A DNA stretch of 64,000 nt, from IMG/VR virus record IMGVR_UViG_3300031726_000003, positions 1 through 64,000 of that record; one strand, 5' to 3'. This document shows positions 1 to 6,525 of this stretch, piece after piece. The position numbers and the translations under genes are program-made. Origin of the DNA: a virus. The first letter of the stretch is position 1. Each line of letters begins with the position of its first letter. Under the pieces are notes generated by a model. That model saw only the letters and a program-made list of their open reading frames with translations, ran no database searches and was not told the DNA's origin.

Positions 1-27
1 GGGTTGGGGTTGGGGTTGGGGTTGGGG
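1..27. repeat. (GGGGTT)n hexanucleotide repeat at window edge
   Basis: About four and a half copies of GGGGTT lie at the extreme left edge. The unit matches a ciliate telomere repeat and could form a G-quadruplex on the plus strand. On the minus strand it is in frame with the truncated gene above and encodes alternating Pro-Gln, so a coding explanation is preferred. The true length is unknown because the window cuts it. Confidence 0.85.
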
Positions 28-339
28 TATGTCCAGTATGTCGTATGTGCTGAATGCTGCTGTGTTTGCAGTCTGAATTACCAACGGCCATATAGTAGCA
101 TCAGCAGGGAAGTCTTCACGACACAACGATACTGAGTTGGATGTCGGACTGTAATACGCCAGTGGCTGTGTAGCCATGAGTTTTTCCATCTCAAAGCGGA
201 ATAACTCACGTTCTATCTTCACAATATTCAACCGTTCTATAGCCTTTGCGCATGCGCTGTCTGGTAGACTACTGTACCGGCATGATGTACATGGGCGGCG
301 GTCAGCCGCACGTTTCTCATGTTCATGTTGTGTGGTCAT
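1..339 (-). CDS. Truncated CxxC protein with (Pro-Gln)n tail
   Basis: An open frame starts at the ATG complementary to 337-339 and stays open for 113 codons to the window edge, so its C-terminus is missing. The start overlaps the TGA of the upstream primase-helicase in an ATGA arrangement, which supports translational coupling. Near residue 17 there is a C-T-S-C pair followed by a third Cys, suggesting a small metal-binding site. The middle is mixed helical sequence with no family I recognise. At the edge the frame reads D-I-P-Q-P-Q-P-Q-P-Q-P, because the GGGGTT hexamer array encodes CCC-CAA on this strand. Function is unknown. That it is a real gene is fairly well supported by its junction and its uninterrupted frame. 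Confidence 0.6.
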   Translation of the reverse strand, partial: MTTQHEHEKRAADRRPCTSCRYSSLPDSACAKAIERLNIVKIERELFRFEMEKLMATQPLAYYSPTSNSVSLCREDFPADATIWPLVIQTANTAAFSTYDILDIPQPQPQPQP

Positions 340-2861
340 AGCTTTCCTTTCAGTGGTATTGAGCTGGAGCTGGAGCTGGAGCTGGAGCTGGAACTACGGG
401 CAGACCCAACGATCTGCACTACCTTTTTCTGCTCCGGTGGTTTATTCTCCTCAATCCATGTGCGTGATGCAACCCATGTGATGTCGATACCCATTACAGG
501 ATGTGGTATACCTTCGACGCGTATCTTTCGTACGTCTATTTTCTTGTGTGATAACAGCCGAGACAGTTTGCTAGGTTGGTTATAAGGCATGTTGCCTACT
601 GCATACTCCAGTAGTATGCCCAGCTCGTCTCTTGTCAGTTTCGACTGAACACGGAAGAAGCCATCCTGATCGGCCATAGGCAGAGCAGTTAATTTTGCCA
701 GCTCGCGCAACACAATACGACTGAATTGCACGCCGATGGCACCTGCATTGCCGGATGCTACATCGTTCAACATCTTTGTGTCTGGCAAGTCCGCCATGAA
801 TGCTCCAAGATCACCGTCCAGTAATGCTTCGCACAGCATGTCCAGTGAGTTCTTGTTGGCGGAGATTACGTCACGACGCGCTTGATTACGGATGATCGCA
901 CCAGCGCGGTCCATATCTGCCTCTCGCTGCATTATGTAGTCCATGAAATAGGGAAGTTCAGGGGGTATTCCAGAATCTATCTCTTTCTTTGTTATGACCA
1001 GCTTCGTGCTCTGGAAATCTCCGATGTTATAGCGTCTATCTGAGTCATCCTCAATCTGGATGGGGTCAGGCATGTTTGAGAACAACAGAAAATTACTGTA
1101 GTTCTCAGTCTGGTATGGCATGCGGTTCATATAACGCATGGTAAGCACTGGTTCGGTGATCCAGTTCTTCAAGTCAGATGAGATCAATGACTTGCGCTGA
1201 GATGCAGATACTTGAATCTCGTCTATGACAGCGATTAAGGCAGTTTCCAGCCAACCTGTAAACTTTTCTTCCAGTTCAGACATACGCTTCTGTTGCACGT
1301 ACCGTGAGCCTAAGAGGACCGATAGTATCTTATTGGCTATCAACCCCTTGCCAGTGCCTTGCTTGCCGTGCAAGACCCACGCTGTGCGTGTCTTGACCTT
1401 GTGTTGCATGATTACTGCTATCCAATTCAGGAAATGCTCTGCAACTTCATTCCATTCGCCTCCTGAAACGGCGGACAGGATAATGCGCTTAATAATTGGG
1501 CAGTTGTCCATGTTTCGGGCCGGGTGTCGTTCTGCCCGGTAGAATTGTGACGGTATGTAAGTATTCAAATACCGAAGTGAGGGGTCGCAGACAGTGTCGT
1601 TCTGTGGGTTGAATTCCATGTCCCATTGCGGGATGAACCCATCAACACCACCTAGTTCACCGTGCTGGATAAGGAAGTGGTCCAGTTGTACCTCTGACCG
1701 AGCCGGGTGTAACACTAACTCTTGAGTATCAGTATTCCATGATCCGTTGAAATATGCGGCTGAACGCAAGTCTCTGAAAGCCAACAGTATTGTACCGTCG
1801 GCTCTACGTTGGGATACGCTTGAATGTCGTTCTTCTTCACATTGTGCGTAATAATTAGGCAATATTCGCTCAGTCAGATAACTGACATCAGGGTCTTTGA
1901 AACAATTGATGTACTTGTGCTTGCCAATTGGATGGTACCAAGCCCACGAATCCCCCCCGTTCATATTGAAGTAACGGAAGCCACGCTCTTCTTTAGACTC
2001 CGTGATGGTGAATTCACCGCAGTCAGGAGCGACTACAATACCATTCTTGTCACGCTTGGGTTTACCATTGATCTTGGGTAGCTTGGCTTCGTCTCGAAGT
2101 ATGTTGAACCGTTTGCGGGCTTCTTCTTTCCATCGTTCTATCGAACAGTTCTGTAACCGTTCAATAGGTAGTTGATTCTTGGCTTTCTTGACCAAGTGAA
2201 TGAATTGATCCCCAGCTTCTGCTGGTAGCTTGAATTTTACGCCTCGCTCAATCACGGGCGGTGCTACATATAATAGTTTGTCGTTCTGGCATGCAGTGAT
2301 ATCGATTGGATAGTGCAGTGTTGACCCTGTTCGGTTCAGTGTAAGCTGCTGCATCAGCTTGCCTTTGAATAATTCACCGTCCACGTTTTGCTGCATCAAC
2401 CATCCTTTCAGATATTGTGCATGGTAGGCATGAGACAACAGAATGAATATATGAGCGTGAATTCCTTTGTTTTTGGATATCCCGGAGGATGAGCTGTATT
2501 GGACTATATATGAGATGTCAGATAGTACAGGGTGCTGCGACATGAAGTCTTCAATGCTCTTGAAGCCAGACAATCCATCAATGTCCAGACAAATCCAGTT
2601 CGTCACTCCATTGCTGTCAGTGCTGCCAGCTCTTGATTCATTATTCAGGGGTCTTTGTAATGCGCCTTTGAGAAGACACCAACCATTGTTGGCGGTTGTC
2701 TGGATTGCAGCATAGAAATCTGCAAGGTTGTTTATGTCAAAGTCATGAGATGTAAAGTCTTTGACTGGGGGGTAATTTCCTTTCTGAATATCCCCACTAT
2801 CATTAAGGTATAAGCGTTTGGTCAGAAACTCGCTTGCTGATAGTGAAAATAGCTTAAACAT
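336..2861 (-). CDS. Primase-helicase (AEP-like primase + SF3/D5-type helicase)
   Basis: An 841-residue replication protein. The N-terminal third has archaeo-eukaryotic-type primase features: a CLDIDGL segment near residue 93 (the catalytic hDhD acids) and a histidine motif, HAHIFIL, near residue 135. The C-terminal half is a helicase with Walker A GKQGTGKG near residue 498, Walker B AVIDEI and a later NFLLFSNMPDPI segment, as in SF3/D5-like phage helicases with the DUF5906 architecture. It should prime and unwind phage DNA during replication. It ends in twelve consecutive serines encoded by a hexamer repeat, then IPLKGKL. It is preceded by a promoter and by the AT-rich repeat region, which fits an origin-adjacent initiator. 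The start has a weak AAAGGA-type site eight bases upstream. The exact mechanistic class is inference. Confidence 0.85.
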   Translation of the reverse strand: MFKLFSLSASEFLTKRLYLNDSGDIQKGNYPPVKDFTSHDFDINNLADFYAAIQTTANNGWCLLKGALQRPLNNESRAGSTDSNGVTNWICLDIDGLSGFKSIEDFMSQHPVLSDISYIVQYSSSSGISKNKGIHAHIFILLSHAYHAQYLKGWLMQQNVDGELFKGKLMQQLTLNRTGSTLHYPIDITACQNDKLLYVAPPVIERGVKFKLPAEAGDQFIHLVKKAKNQLPIERLQNCSIERWKEEARKRFNILRDEAKLPKINGKPKRDKNGIVVAPDCGEFTITESKEERGFRYFNMNGGDSWAWYHPIGKHKYINCFKDPDVSYLTERILPNYYAQCEEERHSSVSQRRADGTILLAFRDLRSAAYFNGSWNTDTQELVLHPARSEVQLDHFLIQHGELGGVDGFIPQWDMEFNPQNDTVCDPSLRYLNTYIPSQFYRAERHPARNMDNCPIIKRIILSAVSGGEWNEVAEHFLNWIAVIMQHKVKTRTAWVLHGKQGTGKGLIANKILSVLLGSRYVQQKRMSELEEKFTGWLETALIAVIDEIQVSASQRKSLISSDLKNWITEPVLTMRYMNRMPYQTENYSNFLLFSNMPDPIQIEDDSDRRYNIGDFQSTKLVITKKEIDSGIPPELPYFMDYIMQREADMDRAGAIIRNQARRDVISANKNSLDMLCEALLDGDLGAFMADLPDTKMLNDVASGNAGAIGVQFSRIVLRELAKLTALPMADQDGFFRVQSKLTRDELGILLEYAVGNMPYNQPSKLSRLLSHKKIDVRKIRVEGIPHPVMGIDITWVASRTWIEENKPPEQKKVVQIVGSARSSSSSSSSSSSSIPLKGKL
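361..390. repeat. (GAGCTG)5 hexanucleotide repeat encoding poly-Ser
   Basis: Five perfect tandem copies of GAGCTG, followed by the near copy GAACTA, lie inside the 3' end of the primase-helicase gene. On the minus strand they encode alternating AGC and TCC serine codons, giving twelve serines in a row. Copy-number change in six-base steps would keep the frame and only lengthen or shorten the tail. Confidence 0.9.
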
Positions 2862-2891
2862 AGATATTTTTCCTTTTTCGCTTGAATACCC

Positions 2892-2920
2892 ATATTAGGA
2901 GCATTGGATCAAAAATGCAA
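2892..2920 (-). promoter_or_regulatory. Sigma70-like promoter for primase-helicase
   Basis: Reading leftward, TTGCAT (complement of 2915-2920) is separated by exactly 17 bases from TAATAT (complement of 2892-2897). The -10 lies about 30 bases before the primase-helicase start. Match to consensus is 4/6 at -35 and 4/6 at -10, with ideal spacing in an AT-rich region. Confidence 0.55.
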
Positions 2921-2944
2921 GTTTTTTGTCTTTGTTCGAGAAAA

Positions 2945-3267
2945 AGTGGAACAAAAATTGAAAGTGGAACAAAAAGTGGAACAGTAGTAAGTCTTTGAAA
3001 ACTAAATATATATTAACTTTCTGTTCTTCTATTGTTCTACTGTTCTACTTTAGAGAGTTAATGAGACATAAAAATAAGAAATGCGTAAGTAGGTAAAAAT
3101 CATGTACGTGTGTGTGCTGGGGCTGGATATTAGACCCCCTAAAAGTGGAACATCACGTAAGTCGATGATTCTAAACAATAATGTCTGTTCCACTAATTTT
3201 GAAAGTGGAACAAAAAGTGAAAAAGTGGTCTTAAACCATTGAATACAATGCGTTTATTTTGTTCCAC
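2945..3267. other. Iteron-like GTGGAAC repeat region, candidate origin
   Basis: This AT-rich gap has no gene. It holds seven perfect copies of GTGGAAC: direct at 2946-2952, 2964-2970, 2976-2982, 3145-3151 and 3205-3211, and inverted at 3187-3193 and 3261-3267. Degenerate inverted copies (GTTCTAC, GTTCTTC) sit at 3023-3048. Most copies have A-rich flanks (AAAGTGGAACA). Clustered repeats in both orientations, AT richness and a primase-helicase next door are what is known of phage and plasmid origins. An operator array for the adjacent promoter is the main alternative. The function is inference; the repeats are directly visible. Confidence 0.6.
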
Positions 3268-3293
3268 TTTTCTGTTGTATTTTTACAACACTC

Positions 3294-3328
3294 TGTTGTA
3301 AAAAAACAACAGTCGGTATTTATCCGAC
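3294..3328 (-). terminator. Terminator-like hairpin downstream of small membrane gene
   Basis: Reading leftward past the gene ending at 3340, a GTCGG/CCGAC stem (3312-3316 with 3324-3328) is followed by TGTTGTTTTTTT. That T tract is itself half of a second stem (3294-3299 with 3306-3311). A further TGTTGTA/TACAACA inverted repeat lies at 3273-3290. Stem plus T tract fits an intrinsic terminator for the leftward operon, just before the candidate origin. Confidence 0.5.
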
Positions 3329-3339
3329 AAATTGTCTCC

Positions 3340-3567
3340 CTATTTGTGAGCTAAAAACGTACCTGCGAGCAATGCACAAACCATTGCTGCAAAACCTCCG
3401 GCCATTGTGCCGCCATGCATCGAAAAGACAAGCCAGAACACACCGGCTTCTACTAAGAAGCCGAATATGTTCAAACGAGTCAGTTTGCGCCACATTGACC
3501 AGATGCCTATGAACATTATGATGCCGTAGAATAACGGCATCATGTCTACATGGCCTAGACCAAACAC
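3340..3567 (-). CDS. Small membrane protein
   Basis: A 75-residue protein that is almost entirely hydrophobic. One membrane segment runs from about residue 10 to 24 (LFYGIIMFIGIW). One or two more lie between about 34 and 72 (FGFLVEAGVFWLVF and MAGGFAAMVCALLAG). It ends with a short basic tail, AHK. It follows the 61-residue gene by only two bases, so the two are probably co-translated. I do not recognise the family. A holin-like or superinfection-related membrane role is possible but not shown by the sequence. Confidence 0.6.
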   Translation of the reverse strand: MFGLGHVDMMPLFYGIIMFIGIWSMWRKLTRLNIFGFLVEAGVFWLVFSMHGGTMAGGFAAMVCALLAGTFLAHK

Positions 3568-3569
3568 GG

Positions 3570-3755
3570 CTAGGTGCGACGAGCGACGGGCTTGATGATA
3601 CTGGGCTTCCGACGCTTGGAAAGGTTTACACCTTTGATGCCCTTAACGAAACCATCGCTTTGCGACGATGCAGTCGCTGCGATGGCAGATGCGGTAGCGG
3701 CAATGCCGTCACCGATAGCCTTGATACCAAGGCCAATGAAGTTACCTACGTTCAT
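3570..3755 (-). CDS. Small Ala-rich protein with basic C-terminus
   Basis: A 61-residue protein with an Ala/Gly-rich helix (IAATASAIAATA, about residues 18-30) and a strongly basic tail (LSKRRKPSIIKPVARRT). The start overlaps the stop of the upstream 100-residue gene, and a GGAG-type site stands before the ATG (AAAGGAGACTGTC). It may bind nucleic acid or a membrane, but no family is recognised. Confidence 0.6.
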   Translation of the reverse strand: MNVGNFIGLGIKAIGDGIAATASAIAATASSQSDGFVKGIKGVNLSKRRKPSIIKPVARRT

Positions 3756-4054
3756 GACAGTCTCCTTTGAAGATTAGCAAATCGCTCGTTGTAACTGAGC
3801 GTGTTGGGTTTAACGGCTTTCGCCGATATTGTGATGCAAGGGCTTGGCTCGTACACACTCTTGTCGAATCCGTAGCGAGGTTCGCTGGACTCGATGAGAT
3901 CACGCGTCTCTACATGCCGCGTGTGTGCTAACTGAGCTGCTACCAGTGCGATAGCTTCGTCCATCGCGCCGTGCTTGGCTAGATAGACGGCTTCAGGACT
4001 GCTGCCATCAATATCGGCAATAGCCGCCATGAATGCAGCTTTCATGATGCTCAT
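3752..4054 (-). CDS. Conserved-type hypothetical protein
   Basis: The chosen ATG (complement of 4052-4054) has AAAGGAG seven bases upstream. A longer frame back to a TTG at 4099 has no well-spaced site. The 100-residue product begins MSIMKAAFMAAIADIDGSS and contains an alpha-helical middle (MDEAIALVAAQLAHTRH) and an ordinary polar C-terminus. No domain is recognised. It is coupled by overlap to the 61-residue gene downstream. Confidence 0.6.
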   Translation of the reverse strand: MSIMKAAFMAAIADIDGSSPEAVYLAKHGAMDEAIALVAAQLAHTRHVETRDLIESSEPRYGFDKSVYEPSPCITISAKAVKPNTLSYNERFANLQRRLS

Positions 4055-4126
4055 TTGTGTCTCCTTTATATGTGCTGTTACGTGGGTGATATGAATCAAG
4101 AACCTCCGACGACCCGTTGCGGAGTA

Positions 4127-4237
4127 CTACACTCTCCTTATAAGTATGTATGGGCGGGCAGACCGCCGCGCATAGCAGAACACACAACGTGCTACACGTG
4201 CTACGTTGTTACAACCACACTGCGGACAATGCCACAT
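4127..4237 (-). CDS. 36-residue zinc-finger-like peptide
   Basis: A short frame with a near-perfect ribosome site (GGAGG, five bases before ATG). The peptide starts MWHCPQCGC and continues to CVFC, giving Cys at 4, 7, 9, 18 and 21. That spacing is typical of a small zinc ribbon, and the rest is Arg-rich. A nine-base tandem repeat (ACGTGCTAC twice, 4187-4204) encodes the internal V-A-R-V-A-R. Many phage zinc peptides bind host RNA polymerase or DNA, but no partner is shown here. Confidence rests on the ribosome site and the Cys pattern. Confidence 0.5.
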   Translation of the reverse strand: MWHCPQCGCNNVARVARCVFCYARRSARPYILIRRV

Positions 4238-4289
4238 AGTTGCCTCCTTTCAGGCTTGACCAAGCAGCCAAGATAGCTGCTTGATAAAG

Positions 4290-4339
4290 CCCCCTCGTTG
4301 CGAGGGGGATGAAGCCACTAACTGCTCAATTAGTTAGTG
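4290..4339 (-). terminator. Hairpins after the 350-residue gene
   Basis: Two inverted repeats follow the stop of the 350-residue gene. CACTAACT (4316-4323) pairs with AGTTAGTG (4332-4339) and spans the stop codon. A perfect 8-bp stem, CCCCCTCG (4290-4297) with CGAGGGGG (4301-4308), has a three-base loop and is followed leftward by CTTTATC. The second is a plausible but T-poor terminator or RNA-stability hairpin. Confidence 0.5.
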
Positions 4340-5386
4340 TGTGCTAACGCCAGCTAGACGAGCGTCCAGCTCAGCATAGCGAGATTCCAACTTGCTGAGG
4401 AACTCAGCTTGTTTGGCTTCCCTGATCTTACGGTTGAGCTTCAGCTCAGCACGCCCGAGCTTGAGTTCTTCCATCGCGAAGAGGAACTGATCGTTCTGCT
4501 CTTCAATCTGGAGCTTGTCTTGCTCACGCTTAACCATCTCCGTCTTGTAAGCCGGAGATGCGCGGAATGCGGCGATATGCGCCTTTGCCTTGGGCGAGTA
4601 CGCAATGATGATCCAGTTACGAAGCTGCGCCTCGATGTCGCGAGCGACACCGGTTTGCACAGCCGTATTGAGATCGCGCCACTTGCGGTCTGCAACCGCA
4701 GTGACAATGCGCTCCCGACGAGATGTAGTAAGACTATCGCGGCTCGCTGGTATTTCATTGAGCCACTCGCTTACTGCCAGACGTGGGTCTTCAGATACCT
4801 CGTTAAGAACAAGGTCTCCATAGCCCAGTTGAATAACCAACTGGATAGATAGCCCCCACTGACTGTCGTCAGTATTGGCAGCCTTTTCGTCCTTGATCCA
4901 TTCAGAGAATGGACGAACGACATGTGCTACCTTTGTAACGACCTTCTTGCTGCCGTCTGGCTGGACTTCCAGCTCACGCTGGGTCATCTCGAAGAGCCAT
5001 TCGTTACCTTCAGCCCGTGCTACGTGCTTGGCCCAATGCCATACATTACTGGCGTTCTGGATGCCTTGCTCGATAGACATCGGAGCTATGGTATCGCTCC
5101 TGTCAGCGAGGTCAGAGGTTGTAGCAACCTCAGGCTCCTCGTCAAACAGCGGCTCTTCCCTGCCGTTTGCACGCAGGATTGCACCGATCAGTCCGCAATA
5201 CGCCATACGAACAGCTTGATTGATGAACTTGGCGTCCGTGATAATATCCACTAACGCTGGGTTCTTGGACTTCTGCGCAGGCTCATACTCGAACACGTAT
5301 TCAGAAGGCTTACGAGCCTCCATAGACATGATGTTGTCGATGATCCCTGCTTGGATCAGGGCCAGAGTGAGTTGATTAGCATGCAT
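4334..5386 (-). CDS. 350-residue protein with C-terminal coiled coil
   Basis: An acidic protein of unknown family. The N-terminal part is mixed alpha/beta. Residues about 275-340 form a long charged helix (for example LQIEEQNDQFLFAMEELK and KIREAKQAEFLSKLESRYAEL) that looks like a coiled coil. A site, TAGGAGACTAGC, precedes the ATG. The gene lies in the leftward block and is flanked on both sides by structured non-coding RNA: a 167-base leader upstream and two hairpins downstream. Position suggests an early, replication-associated or host-takeover role, but nothing in the sequence proves it. Confidence 0.65.
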   Translation of the reverse strand: MHANQLTLALIQAGIIDNIMSMEARKPSEYVFEYEPAQKSKNPALVDIITDAKFINQAVRMAYCGLIGAILRANGREEPLFDEEPEVATTSDLADRSDTIAPMSIEQGIQNASNVWHWAKHVARAEGNEWLFEMTQRELEVQPDGSKKVVTKVAHVVRPFSEWIKDEKAANTDDSQWGLSIQLVIQLGYGDLVLNEVSEDPRLAVSEWLNEIPASRDSLTTSRRERIVTAVADRKWRDLNTAVQTGVARDIEAQLRNWIIIAYSPKAKAHIAAFRASPAYKTEMVKREQDKLQIEEQNDQFLFAMEELKLGRAELKLNRKIREAKQAEFLSKLESRYAELDARLAGVSTH

Positions 5387-5553
5387 GCTAGTCTCCTACC
5401 GCACACGCTCGAAGTTACGTGCTGCTCATCAGTATGATGGACAGACCACGTCGCATGTGCAGTCCTATACCCACTGAGCTTTGGGGTATAAGACTTGGCC
5501 TCATCAGTGCACGCCTCACGTGCAGAACGTCTCGCGACGTTTTCGGCCTTAGC
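5387..5553 (-). other. Structured leader RNA with serial hairpins
   Basis: No supported gene lies here. Four inverted repeats stand one after another: CATCA/TGATG (5427-5439), TATACCC/GGGTATA (5466-5490), TGCACG/CGTGCA (5508-5524) and AACGTC/GACGTT (5526-5541). The last three have perfect 6-7 bp stems with 4-11 base loops. They form the 5' leader of the 350-residue gene and could be terminator, processing or translation-control structures. A 30-codon frame here lacks a ribosome site. Confidence 0.5.
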
Positions 5554-5715
5554 CTATTCAGGCTTGAACATGGCTATAAGAGGGACAAGAATGTCCCGGT
5601 ACGTAGTCATGATCTCAGCGAACTCCGCTGGGGTGATGGTAGAAGCGACTGTTAGTTCGTCTACCTTGCTGTCGGCGCTGATAACAGCGCCTTTGATTGT
5701 GAGCTTGAAGTCCAT
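5554..5715 (-). CDS. 53-residue hypothetical protein
   Basis: A short frame opens at the ATG complementary to 5713-5715 with AGGAG seven bases upstream and ends at TAG. It sits just after the 74-residue basic gene. The product starts MDFKLTIKGAVIS and has a TPAEFAEIMTTY helix followed by a hydrophobic DILVPLIAMF stretch. The first part resembles a small beta hairpin and the second a helix. No family is recognised. The ribosome site, gene-like composition and tight spacing support it as real. Confidence 0.6.
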   Translation of the reverse strand: MDFKLTIKGAVISADSKVDELTVASTITPAEFAEIMTTYRDILVPLIAMFKPE

Positions 5716-5729
5716 GTTGATTCTCCTAG

Positions 5730-5954
5730 TTACTTGCCTGTGAGACCAGCCCAGAAGTTCTGGCTGGCTACCTTTGTTGCGATGCTACCCTTGCGGATAG
5801 TAGAACCAGCCTTGTAGCTGGTACTGGTACGGTCAATGACCTTGTTGGTGGGGACAGCCTTAGCCTTGGCCTTAGCCTTGACGACCCGACGGGTCGTAGT
5901 TGGCTTGGTTGTTTGCTTAACAGCTTGCTTAGTTGTAGTAGTACGAGTTGCCAT
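5730..5954 (-). CDS. Small Lys/Thr-rich basic protein
   Basis: A 74-residue, strongly basic, low-complexity protein (runs of T, K and A such as VKAKAKAKA), starting after CAGGAGAACAAAATC. The composition is like small histone-like or nucleic-acid-binding phage proteins. It is the first gene of the leftward block next to the divergent control region, so it may be strongly expressed early. The segment RTSTSYKAGSTIRK is encoded by a 45-bp sequence duplicated exactly at 6122-6166. Confidence 0.6.
   Translation of the reverse strand: MATRTTTTKQAVKQTTKPTTTRRVVKAKAKAKAVPTNKVIDRTSTSYKAGSTIRKGSIATKVASQNFWAGLTGK
5789..5833. repeat. 45-bp direct repeat, copy 1 (coding)
   Basis: This stretch inside the 74-residue gene is repeated without mismatch at 6122-6166. 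Here it encodes part of the basic protein, so it is probably the parental copy. Confidence 0.9.
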
Positions 5955-5994
5955 GATTTTGTTCTCCTGAACAATGATTAAAGGGACTCCTTGA

Positions 5995-6051
5995 CCGGTA
6001 TCGGAAAGTGAATCCGAACCGGCCCACCCATCCGCCGGGGGCGGGGGTGGG
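5995..6051. other. Two stacked hairpins in divergent region
   Basis: The first is CCGGT-A-TCGGA (5995-6005) pairing with TCCGA-ACCGG (6013-6022) around the loop AAGTGAA, with one bulged A. The second is CCCACCC (6023-6029) with GGGTGGG (6045-6051), enclosing CCGCC/GGCGG (6032-6036 with 6040-6044) and a GGG loop. They lie in the presumed 5' leader of the leftward operon and have no T tract. RNA stabilisation or an operator are both possible. Confidence 0.5.
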
Positions 6052-6121
6052 TTACCAGCCCAGTATTTTCCTTACCCACCCGTGAAAACGAATTCCCTTA
6101 TATGGTTGTGGATATTATTTT

Positions 6122-6166
6122 CCTTGCGGATAGTAGAACCAGCCTTGTAGCTGGTACTGGTACGGT
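6122..6166. repeat. 45-bp direct repeat, copy 2 (non-coding)
   Basis: An exact copy of 5789-5833 sits 40 bases upstream of the rightward promoter. It is flanked by a second, shorter repeat: ACCCACCCGTGAAAACGAA near 6074 and the same string with one change near 6167. No gene is read through it convincingly, so it seems to be the product of a local duplication in the control region. Confidence 0.85.
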
Positions 6167-6204
6167 ACCCACCCATGAAAACGAATCCGAAGCCACCCCC
6201 GGCC

Positions 6205-6233
6205 TTCGCAAATACAGGATTCACATATATAAT
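6205..6233 (+). promoter_or_regulatory. Sigma70-like promoter for terminase block
   Basis: TTCGCA (6205-6210, 4/6 match) is followed after exactly 17 bases by a perfect TATAAT (6228-6233). The run AATTAAAAAAATTT lies just downstream. Transcription would start near 6240, about 35 bases before the first rightward gene. Confidence 0.6.
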
Positions 6234-6273
6234 TAAAAAAATTTCACACACATATTCAGAGGTAGGACACTGT

Positions 6274-6525
6274 ATGGCGTTCGATATGAATGATTTTGGC
6301 GACTGCATAGTCGGGGTGGTCGAACAGATAGGGCGTTCGAAGGTCGTGTGTTACGATTATGACAAGGTCATCGACAAGATGATGCACACTGACGGGATGA
6401 GTTACGAGGACGCCGTTGAATATTTCGAGTTCAATATCGGCGCGGCCTATATAGGCGCGGGGAACCCGGCGTTTATGTACCGTGGGGATGAGGACGACGT
6501 GGGGGTATTACTTGGCACGCCCTAG
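6274..6525 (+). CDS. Small acidic phage protein upstream of terminase
   Basis: The ATG at 6274 is preceded by a GAGGTAGG-type site; the longer frame back to 6175 would run through the promoter. The 83-residue acidic product reads MAFDMNDFGD and later HTDGMSYEDAVEYFEFN, a signature I know from short proteins found beside phage terminase genes. It may form a compact alpha/beta fold. Function is unknown. It overlaps the terminase small subunit start by about 38 bases. Confidence 0.7.
   Translation: MAFDMNDFGDCIVGVVEQIGRSKVVCYDYDKVIDKMMHTDGMSYEDAVEYFEFNIGAAYIGAGNPAFMYRGDEDDVGVLLGTP

Noticed and set aside
1-27. Telomere-like GGGGTT repeat as a linear genome end or hairpin telomere
   Set aside because: It is in frame with a leftward gene, encoding Pro-Gln, and only about 4.5 units are seen. 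No inverted terminal structure is visible.
4187-4204. Tandem ACGTGCTAC repeat as a regulatory site
   Set aside because: It lies inside the 36-residue zinc peptide gene and encodes V-A-R twice, which explains it.
6072-6308. Leftward 78-residue frame in the divergent region
   Set aside because: Its gene-like part is the 45-bp copied segment. It overlaps the promoter and the start of the rightward gene, and it lacks a ribosome site.
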